From Pseudomonas putida (lineage in GTDB: Bacteria > Pseudomonadota > Gammaproteobacteria > Pseudomonadales > Pseudomonadaceae), in the NCBI RefSeq assembly GCF_030159595.1, contig NZ_BSKJ01000012.1, forward strand, positions 1-64,000: DNA of 64,000 bases, given 5' to 3'. The notes under the pieces were generated by a model, which saw only the letters and a list, made by a program, of their open reading frames with translations, was not told the origin of the DNA and searched no databases. This document shows, piece by piece, positions 28,881 through 41,140 of this stretch (position 1 is the first letter of the stretch; each line of letters starts with the position of its first letter). A program made the translations under genes and the position numbers.

Positions 28881-29381
28881 ATGGCAAATAACGATCAAAA
28901 GCGCGACGAAGGCTACATCGAGAAGCTGGTTCAAGTTAACCGCGTTGCCAAGACCGTAAAAGGCGGCCGTATCTTCACCTTCACCGCGTTGACCGTGGTT
29001 GGTGATGGTAAAGGTCGTGTCGGCTTCGGCCGTGGCAAGTCGCGCGAAGTACCAGCCGCGATCCAGAAAGCCATGGAAGCTGCTCGTCGCAACATGATCC
29101 AGGTTGACCTGAAGGGCACCACCCTGCAGTACGCCACCAAGGCTGCCCACGGCGCCTCGAAGGTTTACATGCAGCCTGCTTCGGAAGGTACCGGTATCAT
29201 CGCCGGCGGCGCAATGCGTGCTGTCCTGGAAGTTGCTGGTGTTCAGAACGTTCTGGCCAAGTGCTACGGTTCGACCAACCCAGTGAACGTGGTTTACGCC
29301 ACCTTCAAGGGTCTGAAAGCCATGCAATCTCCTGAATCCATTGCTGCCAAGCGCGGCAAGAGCGTCGAGGAGATCTTCTGA
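28881..29381 (+). CDS. rpsE: 30S ribosomal protein S5
   Basis: S5 lies near the decoding site and the mRNA entry. The 166-residue protein has the dsRNA-binding-like N-terminal domain with VNRVAKTVKGGRIFTFTAL (the spectinomycin loop, apparently wild type) and GRGKSREVPAAIQKA. The stop is two bases before the rpmD start. Confidence 0.98.
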   Translation: MANNDQKRDEGYIEKLVQVNRVAKTVKGGRIFTFTALTVVGDGKGRVGFGRGKSREVPAAIQKAMEAARRNMIQVDLKGTTLQYATKAAHGASKVYMQPASEGTGIIAGGAMRAVLEVAGVQNVLAKCYGSTNPVNVVYATFKGLKAMQSPESIAAKRGKSVEEIF

Positions 29382-29383
29382 TC

Positions 29384-29560
29384 ATGGCAACCGTAAAAGT
29401 AACGCTGATCAAGAGCGTCTCGGGCCGTCTGCCTAACCACAAGCTGTGTGTTAAAGGCCTGGGTCTGCGTCGCATCGGTCACACTGTAGAAGTCCAGGAT
29501 ACTCCCGAGAACCGCGGGATGATCAACAAGGCTTACTACATGCTGAAGGTCGAGGGCTAA
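29384..29560 (+). CDS. rpmD: 50S ribosomal protein L30
   Basis: L30 is a small 50S protein. The 58-residue product, read directly from the DNA, starts MATVKVTLIKSVSGRLPNHK, continues with GLGLRRIGHTVEVQDTPENR and ends YYMLKVEG, matching the family. It lies between rpsE and rplO with gaps of two and three bases. Confidence 0.97.
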   Translation: MATVKVTLIKSVSGRLPNHKLCVKGLGLRRIGHTVEVQDTPENRGMINKAYYMLKVEG

Positions 29561-29563
29561 TCG

Positions 29564-29998
29564 ATGAAACTCAATGATCTGAGTCCAGCGCCGGGTTCCC
29601 GTCGCGAAAAGCATCGTCCAGGTCGTGGTATCGGTAGCGGTCTGGGTAAGACCGGCGGCCGTGGCCACAAAGGTCAGACCTCCCGTTCGGGTGGTTCGAT
29701 CGCTCCTGGCTTCGAAGGCGGTCAACAGCCGCTGCACCGTCGTCTGCCGAAGTTCGGCTTCGTTTCCCTGAAAGCCATGGACCGCGCCGAAGTGCGTCTG
29801 TCCGAGCTGGCCAAGGTGGAAGGCGACGTGATCTCCGTGCAATCCCTGAAGGATGCCAACGTGATCAACCAGCACATTCAGCGTGTGAAAATCATGCTGT
29901 CTGGCGAAGTTACTCGCGCAGTCACCATCAAGGGCATCGCAGCCACCAAGGGTGCGCGTGCGGCTATCGAAGCAGCTGGCGGCAAATTCGAGGAATAA
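29564..29998 (+). CDS. rplO: 50S ribosomal protein L15
   Basis: L15 is a late-assembly 50S protein. The 144-residue protein has a long glycine- and arginine-rich N-terminal extension (KHRPGRGIGSGLGKTGGRGH) that threads into rRNA and a globular C-terminal domain ending AAGGKFEE. Its TAA is directly followed by the secY ATG. Confidence 0.98.
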   Translation: MKLNDLSPAPGSRREKHRPGRGIGSGLGKTGGRGHKGQTSRSGGSIAPGFEGGQQPLHRRLPKFGFVSLKAMDRAEVRLSELAKVEGDVISVQSLKDANVINQHIQRVKIMLSGEVTRAVTIKGIAATKGARAAIEAAGGKFEE

Positions 29999-31330
29999 AT
30001 GGCTAAGCAAGGTGCTCTCTCTTCGCTCGGTAAGGGCGGGATGTCGGAACTCTGGGCTCGTCTGCGCTTTCTGTTCATGGCGATCATCGTCTATCGGATA
30101 GGTGCGCATATCCCGGTTCCTGGCATCAATCCGGACCGTCTGGCGGATCTGTTTCGGCAGAATGAGGGGACCATTCTTAGCTTGTTCAACATGTTTTCTG
30201 GTGGCGCGCTTGAGCGCATGAGCATCTTTGCACTGGGGATCATGCCGTACATCTCGGCATCGATCATCATGCAGCTGATGACGGCGGTCAGCCCGCAACT
30301 GGAGCAGTTGAAGAAGGAAGGTGAAGCTGGCCGTCGCAAGATCAGCCAGTACACCCGCTACGGCACCGTTATCCTGGCACTGGTTCAAGCCATTGGCATG
30401 TCCATTGGCCTGGCCAACCAGGGCGTGGCGTTTTCTGTGGGCCTGGGCTTCCATGTCGTCGCCGTCTCCACCTTCGTGGCAGGCGCGATGTTCATGATGT
30501 GGCTGGGCGAGCAGATCACCGAGCGCGGTGTGGGCAACGGTATCTCGATGTTGATCTTCGCAGGTATCGTTGCCGGTCTTCCGAGAGCAATCGGGCAGTC
30601 TTTCGAGTCTGCACGCACAGGCGATATCAATATTTTCGCCCTGGTCGCTATCGGTTTGCTGGCAGTAGCGATTATCGGTTTCGTGGTGTTCATTGAGCGT
30701 GGTCAACGTCGTATCGCCGTTCACTACGCCAAGCGTCAGCAGGGCCGTAAGGTCTTCGCTGCGCAGACCAGCCACTTGCCGTTGAAGGTGAACATGGCAG
30801 GGGTTATCCCGGCCATTTTCGCGAGCAGCATTTTGCTGTTCCCGGCTTCGCTGGGTGCCTGGTTCGGTCAGTCCGAAGGTATGGGCTGGCTGCAGGACAT
30901 CTCGCAGTCGATCGCTCCTGGTCAGCCGTTGAACATTCTGCTGTTTAGTGCGGGGATCATTTTCTTCTGCTTCTTCTACACAGCATTGATGTTCAACCCG
31001 AAAGACGTAGCGGAAAACCTGAAGAAGTCCGGTGCCTTTATTCCGGGTATCCGTCCTGGTGAGCAGTCGGCACGCTACATTGATGGCGTTCTGACCCGTT
31101 TGACCATGTTCGGTGCTCTTTACATGATGGCCGTCTGCCTTCTGCCCCAGTTCCTGGTGGTGGCAGCAAATGTGCCGTTCTACCTTGGCGGGACCTCGTT
31201 GCTGATTGTGGTAGTGGTTGTGATGGACTTCATGTCCCAAGTACAATCGCACCTCGTTTCGCACCAGTACGAATCCCTGATGAAGAAAGCCAACCTGAAA
31301 GGCTACGGTGGCAGCGGTCTGCTGCGCTGA
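29999..31330 (+). CDS. secY: Preprotein translocase subunit SecY
   Basis: SecY is the channel subunit of the SecYEG translocon in the inner membrane. The 443-residue protein has ten predicted membrane segments, the plug region (about residues 60-70), and signatures [12 protein letters not shown] and [20 protein letters not shown]. It is encoded directly after rplO, which keeps translocon output tied to ribosome synthesis. Confidence 0.98.
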
Positions 31331-31358
31331 TACGCCCCTAAGGTTCGAGGAGTCGGTA

Positions 31359-31475
31359 ATGAAAGTTCGTGCATCGGTGAAAAAGCTGTGCCGTAACTGC
31401 AAGATCATCCGTCGCGAAGGCGTCGTTCGAGTGATCTGCAGCGCGGAACCGCGTCACAAACAGCGCCAAGGCTGA
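31359..31475 (+). CDS. rpmJ: 50S ribosomal protein L36
   Basis: L36 is the smallest 50S protein. The 38-residue product starts [20 protein letters not shown] and keeps Cys11, Cys14, Cys27 and His33, so it is the zinc-binding form. The ATG at 31359 follows GAGGAG. It closes the spc group; a hairpin and the rpsM promoter follow. Confidence 0.97.
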
Positions 31476-31492
31476 GTGTGATCTGCGCTTCA

Positions 31493-31520
31493 AACCCAGC
31501 AGCTAGTGTGCTGCTGGGTT
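31493..31520 (+). terminator. Hairpin between rpmJ and rpsM
   Basis: AACCCAGCAGC (31493-31503) pairs perfectly with GCTGCTGGGTT (31510-31520) around a six-base loop. The following sequence is only moderately T-rich (GATTATTCGTTT), so termination is likely partial. Confidence 0.6.
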
Positions 31521-31547
31521 GATTATTCGTTTCTACAGCGATATTAT
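31519..31547 (+). promoter_or_regulatory. Promoter of the alpha genes (rpsM-rpsK-rpsD-rpoA-rplQ)
   Basis: TTGATT (31519-31524) starts on the last two bases of the hairpin right arm. TATTAT (31542-31547) follows after 17 bases. rpsM begins about 60 bases further on. Confidence 0.65.
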
Positions 31548-31606
31548 CTCGCGCCCTATTTCTTGGCTTCCGGGGCGTAGGTAGCTGTCAATTGGAGTCC
31601 CACTGA

Positions 31607-31963
31607 ATGGCCCGTATTGCAGGCGTCAACATTCCAGATAACAAGCATACTGTTATCTCGCTGACCTACATCTATGGTGTCGGTCGCACAACTGCACAGA
31701 AGATCTGTGCAGACGCTGGTGTAAACCCAGCCGCTAAGATCAAGGATCTGAGCGACGAGCAAATCGAAACCCTGCGTGGCGAAGTCGCGAAGTTCACCAC
31801 CGAAGGTGACCTGCGTCGTGACATCAACATGAAGATCAAGCGCTTGATGGACCTGGGTTGCTACCGCGGCCTGCGTCATCGTAAAGGTCTGCCGGTTCGC
31901 GGTCAGCGCACCAAGACCAACGCACGCACCCGTAAGGGCCCGCGTAAGCCGATCCGCAAGTAA
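31607..31963 (+). CDS. rpsM: 30S ribosomal protein S13
   Basis: S13 forms bridges to the 50S subunit in the 30S head. The 118-residue protein starts [20 protein letters not shown] and ends with the conserved basic tail [20 protein letters not shown]. It is the first gene of the alpha group. Confidence 0.98.
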
Positions 31964-31981
31964 CCGCCCAGGAATATAGAC

Positions 31982-32371
31982 ATGGCAAAACCTGCTGCTC
32001 GTCCTCGTAAGAAAGTCAAAAAGACAGTGGTTGATGGCATCGCCCACATCCATGCCTCTTTCAACAACACCATCGTGACCATCACCGACCGTCAGGGCAA
32101 TGCGTTGTCCTGGGCGACCTCCGGTGGTTCGGGTTTCCGTGGTTCGCGCAAATCCACCCCGTTCGCAGCTCAGATCGCTGCTGAGCGTGCTGGTCAAGCT
32201 GCGCTGGAATACGGTCTGAAGAACCTCGACGTTAACGTCAAGGGTCCAGGTCCAGGTCGTGAGTCCGCCGTTCGTGCATTGAACAGCTGCGGCTACAAGA
32301 TCGCCAGCATCACCGACGTGACGCCTATCCCGCATAACGGGTGCCGTCCGCCGAAGAAGCGTCGCGTGTAA
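31982..32371 (+). CDS. rpsK: 30S ribosomal protein S11
   Basis: S11 lies on the 30S platform near the E site. The 129-residue protein has [20 protein letters not shown] and the C-terminal [18 protein letters not shown], both family signatures. Confidence 0.98.
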
Positions 32372-32386
32372 TCAGGAGACAGAAGA

Positions 32387-33007
32387 ATGGCACGTTACAT
32401 TGGTCCAAAATGCAAACTGTCTCGTCGTGAAGGCACCGATCTGTTCCTGAAGAGCGGCGTTCGCGCTCTGGAATCGAAGTGCAACATCGAAGCAGCCCCA
32501 GGTATCCACGGCCAGCGCCGTGGCCGTCAGTCCGACTACGGCACCCAGCTGCGTGAGAAACAAAAAGTCCGTCGTATCTACGGTGTACTGGAGCGTCAGT
32601 TCCGCGGTTACTACCAGGCTGCAGCCTCGAAAAAAGGCGCAACCGGTGAGAACCTGCTGCAACTGCTCGAGTGCCGTCTGGATAACGTCGTCTACCGTAT
32701 GGGCTTCGGCTCGACTCGTTCCGAGTCCCGTCAGCTGGTTTCGCACAAAGCGATCAGCGTCAACGGTAAGACTGTAAACATTCCATCCTACCAAGTTCGT
32801 CCGGGTGACGTGGTCGCGGTCCGCGAGAAGTCGCTGGCCCAGCTGCGCATTGTTCAAGCCCTTGAACTGTGCGCCCAGCGTGGCCGCGTTGAGTGGGTTG
32901 ACGTGGATGCTGCTAAAAAGTCGGGCGTTTTCAAGAACGTTCCTGCTCGCAGCGACCTGTCTGCCGACATCAACGAAAACCTGATTGTCGAGCTCTACTC
33001 CAAGTAA
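32387..33007 (+). CDS. rpsD: 30S ribosomal protein S4
   Basis: S4 is a primary assembly protein of the 30S subunit, and in E. coli it represses the alpha operon. The 206-residue protein starts MARYIGPKCKLSRREGTDLF and has the S4 RNA-binding domain at about residues 94-155 (LECRLDNVVYRMGF, QLVSHKAISVNG). The two N-terminal cysteines are not arranged as a four-cysteine zinc site. Confidence 0.98.
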   Translation: MARYIGPKCKLSRREGTDLFLKSGVRALESKCNIEAAPGIHGQRRGRQSDYGTQLREKQKVRRIYGVLERQFRGYYQAAASKKGATGENLLQLLECRLDNVVYRMGFGSTRSESRQLVSHKAISVNGKTVNIPSYQVRPGDVVAVREKSLAQLRIVQALELCAQRGRVEWVDVDAAKKSGVFKNVPARSDLSADINENLIVELYSK

Positions 33008-33029
33008 GGGCTAGAAAATAGGTGCATCC

Positions 33030-34031
33030 ATGCAGATTTCGGTAAATGAGTTCCTGACTCCCCGCCACATTGATGTGCAGGTAGTCAGTCCGACCCGCGC
33101 CAAGATTACGCTCGAGCCTCTCGAGCGTGGTTTCGGCCATACCCTGGGCAACGCGCTGCGCCGCATCCTGTTGTCCTCCATGCCTGGCTGTGCAGTAGTC
33201 GAGGCCGAGATCGATGGCGTACTCCATGAGTACTCCGCGATCGAAGGTGTTCAGGAAGACGTAATTGAAATCCTGTTGAACCTGAAAGGCCTGGCTATCA
33301 AACTGCACGGTCGTGACGAAGTTACGCTGACCTTGTCGAAAAAGGGTTCGGGGGTGGTTACCGCTGCCGATATTCAGCTGGATCACGATGTCGAGATCGT
33401 CAACCCCGATCACGTAATCGCGAACCTGGCGTCGAACGGCGCCCTGAACATGAAGCTCACTGTAGCTCGTGGTCGTGGTTACGAGCCGGCCGACTCCCGT
33501 CAAACCGACGAAGACGAAAGCCGTAGCATTGGCCGTCTGCAGTTGGACGCTTCGTTCAGCCCGGTGCGTCGTATCGCCTATGTGGTCGAGAACGCCCGTG
33601 TTGAACAGCGTACCAACTTGGACAAGCTGGTCATTGATCTGGAAACCAACGGCACCCTGGATCCTGAAGAGGCTATCCGCCGCGCTGCGACCATCCTGCA
33701 ACAGCAGCTGGCCGCGTTCGTCGACCTCAAAGGTGACAGCGAGCCTGTCGTAGTCGAGCAGGAAGACGAGATCGATCCGATCCTGCTGCGTCCGGTTGAC
33801 GACCTGGAACTGACTGTACGTTCGGCCAACTGCCTCAAGGCGGAGAACATCTACTACATCGGCGACCTGATTCAGCGTACCGAAGTAGAGCTGTTGAAGA
33901 CTCCTAACCTGGGCAAGAAGTCCCTGACTGAAATCAAGGACGTCCTGGCCTCTCGTGGTCTGTCTCTCGGCATGCGCCTCGACAACTGGCCGCCTGCAAG
34001 TCTTAAGAAAGACGACAAGGCGACCGCCTGA
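33030..34031 (+). CDS. rpoA: DNA-directed RNA polymerase subunit alpha
   Basis: The alpha subunit dimerises to start polymerase assembly and contacts activators and UP elements through its C-terminal domain. The 333-residue protein has the N-terminal assembly domain ([20 protein letters not shown]), an acidic linker around residue 240, and the C-terminal domain with [20 protein letters not shown] carrying the conserved arginine for DNA contact. Confidence 0.99.
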
Positions 34032-34073
34032 TCGTCGTAATCACCGAACGTAGTGTTTGGTAAGGAATGAATC

Positions 34074-34460
34074 ATGCGTCATCGTAAAAGTGGACGTCAC
34101 CTGAGCCGTACCAGCTCTCACCGCAAGGCTATGTTCCAGAACATGGCAGTGTCGTTGATCGAGCACGAGCTGATCAAAACCACCCTGCCGAAAGCCAAGG
34201 AACTGCGCCGCGTTGCCGAGCCGCTGATCACCCTGGCCAAGGAAGACAGCGTTGCTAACCGCCGTCTGGCCTTCGACCGTACCCGTTCGAAGTCCGCTGT
34301 TGGCAAACTGTTCAACGACCTGGGCAAGCGTTACGCCACCCGTCAGGGCGGCTACCTGCGCATCCTGAAGTGCGGTTTCCGCGCTGGCGACAACGCGCCT
34401 ATGGCGTATGTCGAGCTGGTTGATCGTCCGGTCGGCGGTGCTGTAGAAGCTGCTGAGTAA
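34074..34460 (+). CDS. rplQ: 50S ribosomal protein L17
   Basis: L17 lies near the tunnel exit. The 128-residue protein begins MRHRKSGRHLSRTSSHRKAM and has a C-terminal GGYLRILKCGFRAGDNAPMA. It is the last gene of the 30-kb ribosomal block and is followed by a strong terminator. Confidence 0.98.
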   Translation: MRHRKSGRHLSRTSSHRKAMFQNMAVSLIEHELIKTTLPKAKELRRVAEPLITLAKEDSVANRRLAFDRTRSKSAVGKLFNDLGKRYATRQGGYLRILKCGFRAGDNAPMAYVELVDRPVGGAVEAAE

Positions 34461-34481
34461 GACGTTCTGTCTGCTACAAAG

Positions 34482-34508
34482 AACCGGGCCTAGTGCCCGG
34501 TTTTTTGT
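34482..34508 (+). terminator. Rho-independent terminator after rplQ
   Basis: AACCGGGC (34482-34489) pairs with GCCCGGTT (34495-34502), followed by a T-run to 34508. It ends the ribosomal supercluster. Confidence 0.92.
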
Positions 34509-34555
34509 TTCTGTATGCATTGTTAATTTCTATTGATTCAAGTCATGTAATGAAT

Positions 34556-34584
34556 TTGTCCCTGTAGCCTTGCTCGACAATACT
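34556..34584 (+). promoter_or_regulatory. Candidate katA promoter
   Basis: TTGTCC (34556-34561) and AATACT (34579-34584) are separated by 17 bases, 49 bases before katA. The upstream 45 bases are AT-rich. I do not see a clear OxyR or Fur site. Confidence 0.4.
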
Positions 34585-34632
34585 CTCTCCGTAGCCGATT
34601 AGCCGGCGCTTGAAGACCGATAAGGAGAGCCC

Positions 34633-36072
34633 ATGAGCAAGATTCTCACCACCGCCAGCGGTGCACCTGTAGCCGACAACCAGAATTCCCGATCTGCCGG
34701 CCCACGCGGCCCGTTGCTGCTCGACGACTTCCACCTGATCGAGAAGCTTGCCCACTTCAACCGCGAGAACATTCCAGAGCGCCGTGTACACGCCAAGGGC
34801 TCGGGCGCCTACGGCACCTTTACCGTCACCCGCGATATCACCGATTACACCAGCGCCAGGCTTTTCGAGCAGGTTGGCAAGCAGACCGAGACCTTCCTGC
34901 GCTTCTCTACCGTCGGTGGCGAGCGAGGCTCGGCAGATACCGAGCGCGACCCACGCGGCTTTGCGGTCAAGTTCTACACCGAGGAAGGCAACTGGGACAT
35001 CGTCGGTAACAACACGCCCGTGTTCTTCATTCGGGACCCGCTCAAGTTCCCGGACTTTATCCACACCCAGAAACGTCACCCGCAATCCAATTTGAAGAAC
35101 GCCCAGATGATGTGGGACTTCTGGTCGCACTCGCCCGAGGCGCTGCACCAGGTCACCATCCTGTTCTCGGATCGAGGTATTCCGGACGGCTATCGCCACA
35201 TGCACGGCTTTGGCAGTCACACCTACAGTTTGATCAATGCCAAGGGTGAGCGCACTTGGGTCAAATGGCATTTCAAGACCCAGCAAGGCATCAAGAACCT
35301 CGCCCCGGCCGATGCTGCACGCCTGGCGGGCACTGACCCCGACTACGCTCAGCGCGACCTGTTCGAGGCTATCGAGCGTGGCGACTACCCCCGTTGGACC
35401 GTATGCATTCAGGTGATGAGCGAAGCCGAGGCTGCCAACCGCGAGGAGAACCCTTTCGACGTCACCAAGACCTGGTCGCAGAAGGACTATCCGCTGATCG
35501 AGGTGGGCGTGCTGGAGCTTAACCGTAACCCGCTCAACTATTTCGCCGAAGTCGAGCAGGCTGCGTTCGGGCCAAGCAATATGGTGCCAGGGGTCGGCCT
35601 GTCGCCCGACCGCATGTTGCAAGGCCGCGTATTCGCCTATGCAGACGCACACCGCTACCGAGTGGGTACCAACCACCAGCAGTTGTCGGTAAATGCGCCA
35701 CGCTGCCCGGTCAACAGCTACCAGCGCGATGGCTCCATGGCCACGCGTAGTTACGGCAGTGCACCGAACTACGAGCCCAACAGCTACGCTGAGGCGCCGA
35801 AGCAGTCGCCACGCCATGCTGAGCCTGCGCTGGCCCTGAATGGATCGGCGGACCGTTACGATCACCGAGAGGACACCGATTACTTCAGCCACGCCGGGGC
35901 GCTGTTCCGACTGATGAATGACGAGCAGAAGGCACTGCTGATCAGCAACATCGCCGGAACCATGGCAGGAGTGAGCGAAGACGTCATCCAGCGCCAGTTG
36001 CAGTACTTCTTCAAGGCCGACCCGGCCTATGGCGAAGGGATTGCCAAGGCCTTGGGCATCAATCTCGCCTAA
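34633..36072 (+). CDS. katA: Catalase (haem-dependent, monofunctional)
   Basis: KatA converts hydrogen peroxide to water and oxygen. The 479-residue protein belongs to the small-subunit catalases. The distal His53 is in RRVHAKGSGAYG, Asn126 in IVGNNTPVFF, and the proximal haem-ligand Tyr336 in RVFAYADAHRYR. There is no signal peptide, so it is cytoplasmic. GGAG lies just before the ATG. A ferritin gene follows downstream in the same orientation; in P. aeruginosa the equivalent neighbour supports iron supply for KatA. Confidence 0.97.
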   Translation: MSKILTTASGAPVADNQNSRSAGPRGPLLLDDFHLIEKLAHFNRENIPERRVHAKGSGAYGTFTVTRDITDYTSARLFEQVGKQTETFLRFSTVGGERGSADTERDPRGFAVKFYTEEGNWDIVGNNTPVFFIRDPLKFPDFIHTQKRHPQSNLKNAQMMWDFWSHSPEALHQVTILFSDRGIPDGYRHMHGFGSHTYSLINAKGERTWVKWHFKTQQGIKNLAPADAARLAGTDPDYAQRDLFEAIERGDYPRWTVCIQVMSEAEAANREENPFDVTKTWSQKDYPLIEVGVLELNRNPLNYFAEVEQAAFGPSNMVPGVGLSPDRMLQGRVFAYADAHRYRVGTNHQQLSVNAPRCPVNSYQRDGSMATRSYGSAPNYEPNSYAEAPKQSPRHAEPALALNGSADRYDHREDTDYFSHAGALFRLMNDEQKALLISNIAGTMAGVSEDVIQRQLQYFFKADPAYGEGIAKALGINLA

Positions 36073-36089
36073 GTCGAAGTGATAAGAAG

Positions 36090-36114
36090 AACCGCCCTCA
36101 TTTGGGCGGTTTTT
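36090..36114 (+). terminator. Rho-independent terminator after katA
   Basis: ACCGCCC (36091-36097) pairs with GGGCGGT (36104-36110), followed by TTTT. It separates katA from the ferritin gene. Confidence 0.85.
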
Positions 36115-36235
36115 CAATGAATATCACTACTGTTTAACCGATTTTTTGCTTCTAATTGCGCGTTTTTCAGTGACCGTAGGCAAAAGCTGGTTCACACTAT
36201 GTGGCATAGACGTTTTCACATGGAGAATCAGGGCG

Positions 36236-36700
36236 ATGCAAGGCCACCCGGACGTAATCAACTACCTCGTCACGCTGCTGAAGGGCGAACTGGCGGCACG
36301 CGACCAGTACTTCATTCATTCGCGCATGTACGAAGACTGGGGCCTGTCCAAGCTCTACGAGCGCATCAACCACGAGATGGAAGAAGAGACGCAGCACGCT
36401 GATGCCCTGATGCGTCGTATCCTCATGCTCGAAGGTACCCCAGATATGCGTGCGGACGACCTGGAAGTCGGTAGCACCGTGCCGGAAATGATCGAGGCTG
36501 ACCTCAAGCTCGAATACAAGGTGCGCGGTGCGCTGTGCAAAGGCATCGAACTGTGCGAACTGCACAAGGACTACATCAGCCGTGACATCCTGCGTGCGCA
36601 GTTGGCCGATACTGAAGAAGATCACACCTACTGGCTGGAGAAGCAGCAGGGCCTGATCAAGGCCATTGGCCTGGAAAACTACCTGCAGTCGCAGATGTAA
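36236..36700 (+). CDS. bfr: Bacterioferritin-family ferritin (FtnA type, no haem-ligand Met52)
   Basis: The protein stores iron in a 24-subunit shell with a ferroxidase centre. The 154-residue product starts MQGHPDVINYLVTLLKGELA and keeps the ferroxidase ligands Glu18, Glu51, His54, Glu93, Glu127 and His130. The residue that would be the haem-ligating Met52 of bacterioferritins is Thr, in EEETQHAD. Although usually annotated as bacterioferritin, it therefore resembles P. aeruginosa FtnA (formerly BfrA), which also lies beside katA and does not bind haem. The ATG at 36236 is chosen for the family start; the upstream frame has no homology that I recognise. Confidence 0.93.
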   Translation: MQGHPDVINYLVTLLKGELAARDQYFIHSRMYEDWGLSKLYERINHEMEEETQHADALMRRILMLEGTPDMRADDLEVGSTVPEMIEADLKLEYKVRGALCKGIELCELHKDYISRDILRAQLADTEEDHTYWLEKQQGLIKAIGLENYLQSQM

Positions 36701-36718
36701 GTTATCCACAGACTCAAG

Positions 36719-36755
36719 AAAAAGCCCCTGGCACCAACGGTACCAGGGGCTTTTT
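36719..36755. terminator. Bidirectional terminator between the ferritin gene and uvrA
   Basis: AAAAAGCCCCTGG (36719-36731) pairs with CCAGGGGCTTTTT (36743-36755). A-runs and T-runs on both sides let it serve both convergent genes. Confidence 0.9.
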
Positions 36756-36772
36756 CATTGCGCCGGCAGCGC

Positions 36773-39607
<2,835 letters not shown>

Positions 39608-39736
39608 TGCGGCCTCGCTCGGCGGGCATAAACAAGGAAGTATACGGCGCGCCAGTATGGCGCGGCAAAGCGTCGCGTAGATGCCGTCAAGCTGTCGGAC
39701 TGATAGAATCGCCGCCGGTTCACACGAGGTTAATCC

Positions 39737-41131
39737 ATGCACGACACCCACAACGAGCGCATGAGTGGCGGCGAAACCCGCGCCGCTGGCGGCCTTGCCC
39801 TGGTCTTTGCCTTTCGTATGCTGGGCATGTTCATGGTCTTGCCAGTACTGGCCACCTACGGCATGGACCTGGCCGGTGCCACACCTGCGTTGATCGGCCT
39901 GGCCATTGGAGCCTATGGCCTGACCCAGGCGGTATTGCAGATTCCGTTCGGGATGATTTCCGACCGCATCGGTCGTCGGCCGGTGATTTACCTGGGCCTG
40001 GTGATCTTTGCCCTTGGCAGCGTACTGGCGGCCCAGGCCGATTCCATCTGGGGTGTTATCGCCGGGCGGATTTTGCAGGGCGCCGGGGCTATTTCTGCCG
40101 CCGTCATGGCGCTGCTGTCCGATCTGACCCGCGAGCAACACCGGACCAAGGCCATGGCCATGATCGGCATGAGCATCGGCCTGTCGTTCGCTGTCGCCAT
40201 GGTCGTCGGCCCCTTGCTGACAAGCGCCTTTGGTTTGTCAGGATTGTTCCTGGCCACAGCTGGGCTTGCTCTGGTTGGCATCCTGTTGATCGCCTTTGTC
40301 GTGCCCAACACGCACAGTATCCTGCAGCACCGCGAGTCGGGTGTGTCACGCCAGGCAATCGGCCCGACCCTACGGCATCCGGACCTCCTGCGCCTGGACG
40401 TGGGCATCTTCATCCTGCACGCCATCCTCATGGCCAGCTTCGTCGCGCTGCCACTGGCCTTCGTCGAACGCGGCGGCCTGCCCAAGGAGCAGCACTGGTG
40501 GGTGTACCTGACCGCGCTGTTCATCTCATTTTTTGCAATGGTCCCGTTCATCATCTACGGCGAAAAAAAGCGCAAGATGAAACGCGTGTTGGCCGGCGCG
40601 GTCGGTGTCCTGCTGCTGACAGAGATATACTTCTGGGAGTGGGCTGACGGTTTGCGCGGACTGGTGATTGGCACCGTGGTATTCTTTACCGCATTCAACC
40701 TGCTGGAGGCTTCGCTGCCTTCGCTGGTCAGCAAGGTATCGCCTGCCGGTGGCAAGGGGACGGCAATGGGGGTTTATTCCACCAGCCAGTTCCTCGGCGC
40801 TGCCTTGGGAGGAATCCTCGGTGGCTGGTTGTTCCAGCACGGCGGGCTGAACATGGTGTTCCTGGGGTGTGCGGTACTGTGTGCCATCTGGTTGGTCGTC
40901 GCGCTTCGCATGAACGAGCCGCCCTATGTGACCAGCCTGCGCATGCCGCTGACGCCAGAGGCAGTCCGGGAAGCCGGCCTGACCGAGCGCCTGATGGCTG
41001 TGCCGGGTGTGACCGACGCCGTTGTGGTGGCAGAAGAAGCCGCCATCTATATCAAACTGGATACGAAAATTTTGGACCGTGCGACCCTCGAGCGACTGGT
41101 GAATCCAGCCTCTTCGGCGTGCGAAGCCTAG
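39737..41131 (+). CDS. yajR: MFS transporter, YajR family
   Basis: This is a 464-residue inner-membrane permease of the major facilitator superfamily. It has twelve predicted membrane segments, the A-motif DRIGRRPVIY after segment 2, and the long conserved RMLGMFMVLPVLATYGM in segment 1. After the last segment a soluble tail of about 70 residues (from MNEPPYVTSLRMPL) matches the ferredoxin-like YAM domain of E. coli YajR. The substrate of this family is not known. It diverges from uvrA over 129 bases, with TAGAAT at 39704-39709 as a possible -10, and is followed nine bases later by ssb. Confidence 0.9.
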   Translation: MHDTHNERMSGGETRAAGGLALVFAFRMLGMFMVLPVLATYGMDLAGATPALIGLAIGAYGLTQAVLQIPFGMISDRIGRRPVIYLGLVIFALGSVLAAQADSIWGVIAGRILQGAGAISAAVMALLSDLTREQHRTKAMAMIGMSIGLSFAVAMVVGPLLTSAFGLSGLFLATAGLALVGILLIAFVVPNTHSILQHRESGVSRQAIGPTLRHPDLLRLDVGIFILHAILMASFVALPLAFVERGGLPKEQHWWVYLTALFISFFAMVPFIIYGEKKRKMKRVLAGAVGVLLLTEIYFWEWADGLRGLVIGTVVFFTAFNLLEASLPSLVSKVSPAGGKGTAMGVYSTSQFLGAALGGILGGWLFQHGGLNMVFLGCAVLCAIWLVVALRMNEPPYVTSLRMPLTPEAVREAGLTERLMAVPGVTDAVVVAEEAAIYIKLDTKILDRATLERLVNPASSACEA

Positions 41132-41140
41132 GAGAACGTT

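Noticed and set aside
36701..36712. TTATCCACA next to the ferritin stop as a DnaA box
   Set aside because: It is a single nine-base match with no other DnaA boxes or AT-rich unwinding region nearby.
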